Program-made: the position numbers and the translations under genes
The notes under the pieces: generated by a model
Databases searched by the model: none
What the model was told of the DNA's origin: nothing
Seen by the model: the letters and a program-made list of their open reading frames with translations, nothing else
Assembly (NCBI GenBank): GCA_014359475.1
Contig: JACIZI010000028.1
Coordinates: 1-48,866 of the forward strand
DNA length: 48,866 nucleotides
From: Marinobacter sp.
Lineage (GTDB): Bacteria > Pseudomonadota > Gammaproteobacteria > Pseudomonadales > Oleiphilaceae
Direction: 5' to 3'
In this document: positions 44,933-48,866 of the stretch, in pieces
Numbering within the stretch: the stretch's first letter is position 1
Layout: each line of letters opens with the position of its first letter

Positions 44933-45559
44933 GTGTCTCTTGCAATCAGTCCATTTATACGGAGTCAGGCTGTGCGTGATTTTCTGAACCAGAAACTGTC
45001 CGGCCACCGGGCCAGGGAGCTTCCGCTGGATTATCCGGAAGCCGGAATTCTGTTGCCGGTCACGGATAATCGCCGAAGCCCGGAACTGGTTTTCACGCTG
45101 CGCTCCGCCAATCTGTCTACCCACCGGGGGCAGGTGGCGTTTCCCGGTGGCAAGCGGGATGCCTCGGATGAAAGCATAGCCCATACTGCTGTACGGGAAA
45201 CCCATGAAGAAATCGGGCTTCCGCCGGAGCAGGTAAGCCTGGTCGGACGGCTGGGGCAGGTGGTGTCCCGCTACGGTATCCTTGTTACACCCTACGTGGG
45301 GGTCTTTCCGGAAGACCATCCACTTGAGGCCAATCCCCATGAAATTGAGAGCATCTTCCGTGTGCCACTGGAATTCTTTCTGGAGGACCGGCGGGAACGT
45401 ACCGATGAGCTCAGCTTTCTCGACAATACCTTTTACGTACCCTGTTATCGATGGGAGCGTTATCAGATCTGGGGTCTCTCCGCCGTGGTTCTGGTGGAGT
45501 TTTTGAATGCGGTGTACGATGCCGGCATCGACCTCCGGATGCCACCGAAAGGAGACTGA
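44933..45559 (+). CDS. CoA pyrophosphatase-type Nudix hydrolase (NudL/YeaB-like)
   Basis: A 208-residue Nudix protein. [20 protein letters not shown] leads into [17 protein letters not shown], giving the UPF0035 and Nudix motifs together, typical of NudL-like CoA-diphosphatases that split CoA to 4'-phosphopantetheine and 3',5'-ADP. GTG at 44933 is the most upstream good start; a later GTG at VRDFLNQK is possible. It is separated by one base from the gamma-carbonic anhydrase gene, likely one operon. Divergent from the zinc-ribbon Nudix gene with 60 bp between; TATACT at about 44884 could be a -10. Confidence 0.9.
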   Translation: MSLAISPFIRSQAVRDFLNQKLSGHRARELPLDYPEAGILLPVTDNRRSPELVFTLRSANLSTHRGQVAFPGGKRDASDESIAHTAVRETHEEIGLPPEQVSLVGRLGQVVSRYGILVTPYVGVFPEDHPLEANPHEIESIFRVPLEFFLEDRRERTDELSFLDNTFYVPCYRWERYQIWGLSAVVLVEFLNAVYDAGIDLRMPPKGD

Positions 45560-45560
45560 A

Positions 45561-46088
45561 ATGTTTTACCAGCTTGAAGATTACAGCCCGGAACTGGAGG
45601 GCGAGGATCATTTTGTCGCAGACAACGCCACTGTGATTGGCCGGGTTCTGCTGCAGGACAAGGCCAGTGTCTGGTTCAGTGTGGTGATCCGTGGTGACAA
45701 TGATCTGATCACCATCGGCCCTGAAAGCAACGTGCAGGATGGCGCCGTGATGCATACGGACCCGGGCATTCCCCTGACTCTGGGGCGGGGTGTTACCGTG
45801 GGCCACAAGGCTATGCTGCACGGCTGCACTATTGGTGACTTCTCCCTGATCGGCATTAATGCCGTCATTCTTAATGGTGCAAAAATTGGCCGTCATTGCC
45901 TCATCGGCGCGAACACGCTGATTCCGGAGGGCATGGAGGTGCCGGACGGTTCCATGGTGGTTGGATCGCCGGGCAAGATCAAACGGGAGCTGACGGACAA
46001 TCAGAAGAAGATGCTGGAGCTGAGTGCCGCCCACTATGTCCGGAATGCGGCCCGTTATGGCTCGAAACTGAAGGTCGTAACCCCCTGA
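45561..46088 (+). CDS. Gamma-carbonic anhydrase family protein (YrdA-like)
   Basis: A 175-residue left-handed beta-helix (hexapeptide repeat) protein. Repeats run from [20 protein letters not shown] to [16 protein letters not shown]. The zinc-ligand His positions are in [25 protein letters not shown]. The family includes true carbonic anhydrases and proteins of unknown role such as YrdA; activity cannot be called. AAAGGAG lies before the ATG at 45561. Confidence 0.93.
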   Translation: MFYQLEDYSPELEGEDHFVADNATVIGRVLLQDKASVWFSVVIRGDNDLITIGPESNVQDGAVMHTDPGIPLTLGRGVTVGHKAMLHGCTIGDFSLIGINAVILNGAKIGRHCLIGANTLIPEGMEVPDGSMVVGSPGKIKRELTDNQKKMLELSAAHYVRNAARYGSKLKVVTP

Positions 46089-46146
46089 ATGTACCGCGGG
46101 TTTGCCCCCGGAATCTGTAGTCCCCTTTGGCAGAGAGGAACAAAGG

Positions 46147-46323
46147 TTGTCTGAACGCGTATCTTCGCCCTGCGTCAGCATCTGTGCGCTGGACGAGCAG
46201 GGCATCTGTATCGGTTGCCACCGTACCGGAGACGAGATTCTTCGCTGGACTCGGATGAGTAACGAGGAGCGACGCCAGGTGCTGGCCCAGGTTGCCGATC
46301 GCGAACAAAAAGCGTTGATTTAG
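46147..46323 (+). CDS. DUF1289 small cysteine protein
   Basis: A 58-residue protein with VSSPCVSICALDEQGICIGC, giving four Cys in the DUF1289 pattern, a likely iron-sulfur or zinc site, then EILRWTRMSNEERRQVLAQV. The TTG at 46147 is taken as the start (RBS GAGAGGAA upstream); an in-frame TTG at 46102 is an alternative. It is 12 bp before purT and probably co-transcribed with the gamma-carbonic anhydrase gene. Confidence 0.85.
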   Translation: MSERVSSPCVSICALDEQGICIGCHRTGDEILRWTRMSNEERRQVLAQVADREQKALI

Positions 46324-46335
46324 AGGCAGAAAAGA

Positions 46336-47292
46336 ATGGCAAAACAAAATAGTCCGCTGGTTCTGGGAACGCCGGGAAAGCAGGGTGCCTTCCGGGTGCT
46401 GATGTGCGGTGCCGGCGAGCTGGGTAAGGAAGTCGTCATTGAGTTGCAGCGGCTGGGCGTGGAGGTCATTGCGGTGGACCGGTATGAAAATGCCCCGGCC
46501 ATGCAGGTGGCTCACAGGTCCCATGTGATCAATATGCTGGATGCGGCCGCTCTGCGCGATGTGATTGAACGGGAGAAGCCGGATCTCGTAGTACCGGAAA
46601 TTGAAGCGATTGCCACGCCCGAACTGGTCCGTCTGGAACAGGAAGGCTACACCATCATCCCCACAGCCCGGGCGGTCAACCTGACCATGAATCGTGAGGG
46701 TATTCGCAGGCTGGCTGCAGAAGAGCTTGGTTTGCCGACCTCGCCTTATCGCTTTGCCGGTACTGAAGAGGAATATAAAGCGGCGGTTAAAGCAGTAGGC
46801 CTTCCCGCGGTTATCAAGCCGGTCATGAGTTCCTCTGGCAAGGGACAAAGCACTGTTCGTTCCGCCGCTGATGTTGATGGAGCGTGGGAGTATGCCCAGG
46901 CCGGCGGCCGGGCCGGGCAGGGGCGTGTTATTGTGGAAGGGTTTGTTGATTTCGATTATGAGATTACTCTGTTGACTGTGCGGCATCGGGACGGTGTGTC
47001 GTTTTGTGCGCCCATCGGCCATCGCCAGGAAGACGGTGACTACCGGGAGTCCTGGCAACCGCATCCTATGAGCGACTCGGCACTTGCCCGTTCCAGGGAG
47101 ATCGCCGCATCTGTTACGGAAAGTCTGGGCGGTTATGGTGTTTTCGGGGTTGAGCTATTCGTGAAAGGAGACCAGGTCTGGTTCTCTGAAGTATCGCCTC
47201 GGCCTCATGATACCGGGATGGTAACGCTGATTTCCCAGAACCTGTCGGAGTTCGCCTTGCATGGGCGAGGCTCTGCGCATCCTCGTCAATGA
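46336..47292 (+). pseudogene. purT: Formate-dependent phosphoribosylglycinamide formyltransferase PurT, C-terminally truncated
   Basis: PurT makes formyl-GAR from GAR, formate and ATP. The product matches PurT from its start ([20 protein letters not shown]) through the ATP-grasp core ([56 protein letters not shown]) to [13 protein letters not shown]. At about 47260 it switches to unrelated codons and stops at 47292 after a nine-residue tail. About 309 of the usual 390 residues remain; the C-terminal domain is missing and the product is probably inactive. The following DNA is IS256-type. The purT 3' part is not seen in the window. Confidence 0.88.
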
Positions 47293-48409
47293 AGCCGCCA
47301 AGATCGAACGATCCCAGTTCCTTGGAGCGGCGCCCTATGAACGTAGTGAGCGACGGCGTGACTACGCCAACGGGTACAAACCCAAGACGGTACTCACCCG
47401 CCTTGGTGAGCTGACCTTTCAGGTGCCCCAGGTGCGTTGCGGCGACTTCTACCCTTCTGCCCTCGAAAAAGGCACCCGCACCGATCAGGCGGTGCATCTG
47501 GCCCTGGCCGAGATGTACGTCCAGGGGGTCTCCACCCGCCGGGTGATCGAGGTACTGCAGCGCCTGCTGGGGCCGGAGATTTCGCTCTCCACCGCCCAGG
47601 TGAGCCGTGCCGCCGCCAAGCTCGACGAGGGGCTTGCGGCCTGGCGCGAGCGTCCTCTGGGCGAAGTGCCCTATCTCTTTCTGGATGCCCGTTACGAGAA
47701 AGTGCGGCTGGAAGGGCGAATCGTCGATTGTGCCGTCTTGATCGCCGTCGGCGTCGATGCGACGGGCAAACGGCGGGTGCTCGGTTGCACGGTGGCCACG
47801 TCGGAAGCCGAGATCAATTGGCGACGTTTCCTGGAATCCCTCCTGGCCAGAGGGTTGCACGGTGTCAAGCTCATCGTCGCGGATGATCATGCGGGCCTCA
47901 AAGCTGCCCGCAAAGCGGTGTTCCCTTCTGTTCCCTGGCAGCGTTGCCAGTTCCATCTGCAGCAAAACGCCGGCCAGTTCGTCACCCGACAGGAGGCGAA
48001 AAAGCACGTCGCCGCGACACTGCGCGCGATCTTCAATGCTCCGGACAAGGCAGAAGCCGAGCGGCTTTTGAAAGCCGCCCTGGACACCTGGCGCAAGGAG
48101 CATCCGAAACTGGCCGAGTGGGCCGAAACCGCGATTCCTGAATCCCTGACGGTGTTCGACTTCCCCGCTGCGCACCGTATCCGTTTGCGTACCACCAACG
48201 GGCTGGAACGCATCAACCGGGAACTGCGACGACGCACCCGAGTGGCCAGCATCTTCCCCAACATGGATTCCTGCCTGCGCCTGGTCTCGGCGCTGCTGGC
48301 CGAACTCGACGACGAGTGGATGACCGGCAAGGTCTATCTCAACCTCAACCCGTAACCCCGGCGTCATGACCAACACCACGGAAATTTACAGAAAAAAGGT
48401 TGCACAACC
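47258..48409 (+). mobile_element. IS256-family insertion sequence, left end missing
   Basis: A transposase gene is followed by a probable right terminal repeat, GGAAATTTACAGAAAAAAGG (48380-48399) then TTGCACAACC. The left terminal repeat and the first codons of the transposase are absent: purT codons join it directly. So this is not a simple insertion but a deletion or recombination product, or a wrong join of two sequences in the assembly. Confidence 0.8.
47261..48355 (+). CDS. IS256-family transposase (mutator type), N-terminally truncated
   Basis: A DDE transposase. The open frame encodes 364 residues and begins in the middle of the family's N-terminal region ([38 protein letters not shown]). 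Catalytic residues are present: Asp in [11 protein letters not shown], Asp in [17 protein letters not shown], and Glu in [17 protein letters not shown]. Whole members usually have 20-40 residues more. The ATG at 47261 arises at the junction with purT and has no clear ribosome site. Codon and base use look more GC-rich than the genes to the left. Confidence 0.9.
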   Translation: MGEALRILVNEAAKIERSQFLGAAPYERSERRRDYANGYKPKTVLTRLGELTFQVPQVRCGDFYPSALEKGTRTDQAVHLALAEMYVQGVSTRRVIEVLQRLLGPEISLSTAQVSRAAAKLDEGLAAWRERPLGEVPYLFLDARYEKVRLEGRIVDCAVLIAVGVDATGKRRVLGCTVATSEAEINWRRFLESLLARGLHGVKLIVADDHAGLKAARKAVFPSVPWQRCQFHLQQNAGQFVTRQEAKKHVAATLRAIFNAPDKAEAERLLKAALDTWRKEHPKLAEWAETAIPESLTVFDFPAAHRIRLRTTNGLERINRELRRRTRVASIFPNMDSCLRLVSALLAELDDEWMTGKVYLNLNP

Positions 48410-48429
48410 CACCACGACGGTGCTATACT
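48400..48429 (+). promoter_or_regulatory. Hybrid promoter at the IS right end, for the alcohol dehydrogenase gene
   Basis: TTGCAC (48400-48405) lies within the IS terminal repeat and TATACT (48424-48429) lies outside it, with 18 bp spacing. Together they make a good sigma-70 promoter pointing into the alcohol dehydrogenase gene. AAGGAG (48472-48477) precedes its ATG. Confidence 0.6.
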
Positions 48430-48483
48430 GATGGAAGTGTGAGACCGCATGGTGCCGCTTCACCGTCGTGCAAGGAGAACTCT

Positions 48484-48866
48484 ATGAAGAAGACCATGAA
48501 AGCCGCCGTGTTCGTCGCGCCGGGGCGCATCGAACTGCAGGAGCGTCCGATTCCCGAGATCGGGCCGACCGATGCGCTGCTGCGCGTCACGACCACGACG
48601 ATCTGCGGCACCGACGTGCACATCCTCAAGGGGGAATACCCCGTCGAACCCGGGCGTATCGTGGGCCATGAGCCGGTGGGCGTCATCGAGCAGCTCGGCA
48701 GCGCCGTGACTGGCTACGAAATTGGCCAGCGCGTCATCGCCGGGGCGATCACGCCCTGCGGTCAGTGCAATAGCTGCCTCGATGGCCAATCGAGCCAATG
48801 CGGCCACAAACACATGGGTGGCTGGCAGCTGGGCAATACCATCGACGGCTGTCAGGCCGAATACGT
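48484..48866 (+). CDS. Zinc-dependent alcohol dehydrogenase, 3' end outside the window
   Basis: The first 127 codons of a medium-chain dehydrogenase. MKAAVFVAPGRIELQERPIP opens the GroES-like fold. Catalytic zinc ligands are in TTICGTDVHIL (Cys) and IVGHEPVGVIEQLG (His-Glu). The structural zinc lobe has TPCGQCNSCLDGQSSQCG with four Cys. HMGGWQLGNTIDGCQAEY is typical of NAD(P)-dependent secondary alcohol dehydrogenases. It is downstream of the IS element; base use differs from the core genes to the left, so the DNA right of 47.26 kb may come from another source. Confidence 0.9.
   Translation, partial: MKKTMKAAVFVAPGRIELQERPIPEIGPTDALLRVTTTTICGTDVHILKGEYPVEPGRIVGHEPVGVIEQLGSAVTGYEIGQRVIAGAITPCGQCNSCLDGQSSQCGHKHMGGWQLGNTIDGCQAEY

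Noticed and set aside
47114-48379. A 421-codon minus-strand frame across the transposase
   Set aside because: Antisense of an IS256 transposase with conserved DDE residues; it also crosses the purT junction.

Overview
The window reads as a chromosomal segment of a marine gammaproteobacterium, most likely Marinobacter or a close relative. This rests on protein character and gene neighbourhoods (rnt-pyrC next to motY; mtaD-ubiG-mupP-yciK; mltF divergent from purL), which match the Pseudomonas/Marinobacter type. No rRNA, CRISPR array or intact prophage is visible. Most of it is densely packed core genome on both strands.

Layout. 1-2.7 kb: zinc-binding protein gene znuA with a Zur-type palindrome, divergent from gltX. 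2.7-4.85 kb: tRNA-Ala and tRNA-Glu with a clear promoter and terminator, then a decayed restriction-associated island (rhuM-fic with a frameshift, hsdR start with two frameshifts) ending at tRNA-Arg. 4.9-8.8 kb: metallo-hydrolase, unknown membrane protein, carboxylesterase and two paired small glycosyltransferase-type proteins. 8.8-15.8 kb: M16 protease, a small hypothetical, rnt, pyrC, motY and an HDAC-like deacetylase divergent from a Pat-type protein acetyltransferase (16-18.7 kb). 18.7-24.5 kb: a long minus-strand run, mtaD-ubiG-mupP-yciK-glutaredoxin-yaaA-DUF2788-rdgC. 24.5-27 kb: an accessory ftsH plus a vgrG scrap wedged between mtaD and mtnA. 27-39.3 kb: mtnA, HTH protein, prc, a fatty-acid oxidation pair, a DUF349 protein, recX and mltF. 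39.7-46.3 kb: purL, a DnaA-box cluster, a NIF3/YqfO-like protein, two Nudix hydrolases, gamma-carbonic anhydrase and a DUF1289 protein. 46.3-48.9 kb: purT cut off after about 309 codons and joined directly to an IS256-family transposase lacking its left end, followed by a zinc alcohol dehydrogenase that runs off the window.

Functional links. mtaD and mtnA both act on methylthioadenosine-derived metabolites. purL and purT belong to purine synthesis. gltX charges the neighbouring tRNA-Glu. The Pat/HDAC pair could form a reversible lysine-acetylation switch. The 3-hydroxyacyl-CoA dehydrogenase/enoyl-CoA hydratase and the thiolase complete beta-oxidation.

The places most worth a second look are the decaying rhuM-fic/hsdR island, the ftsH-vgrG insertion, the four-box DnaA cluster after purL, and the purT/IS256 junction (real rearrangement or assembly chimera), where the IS end seems to donate a -35 element to the alcohol dehydrogenase. 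I see no complete new system that I could defend as such.
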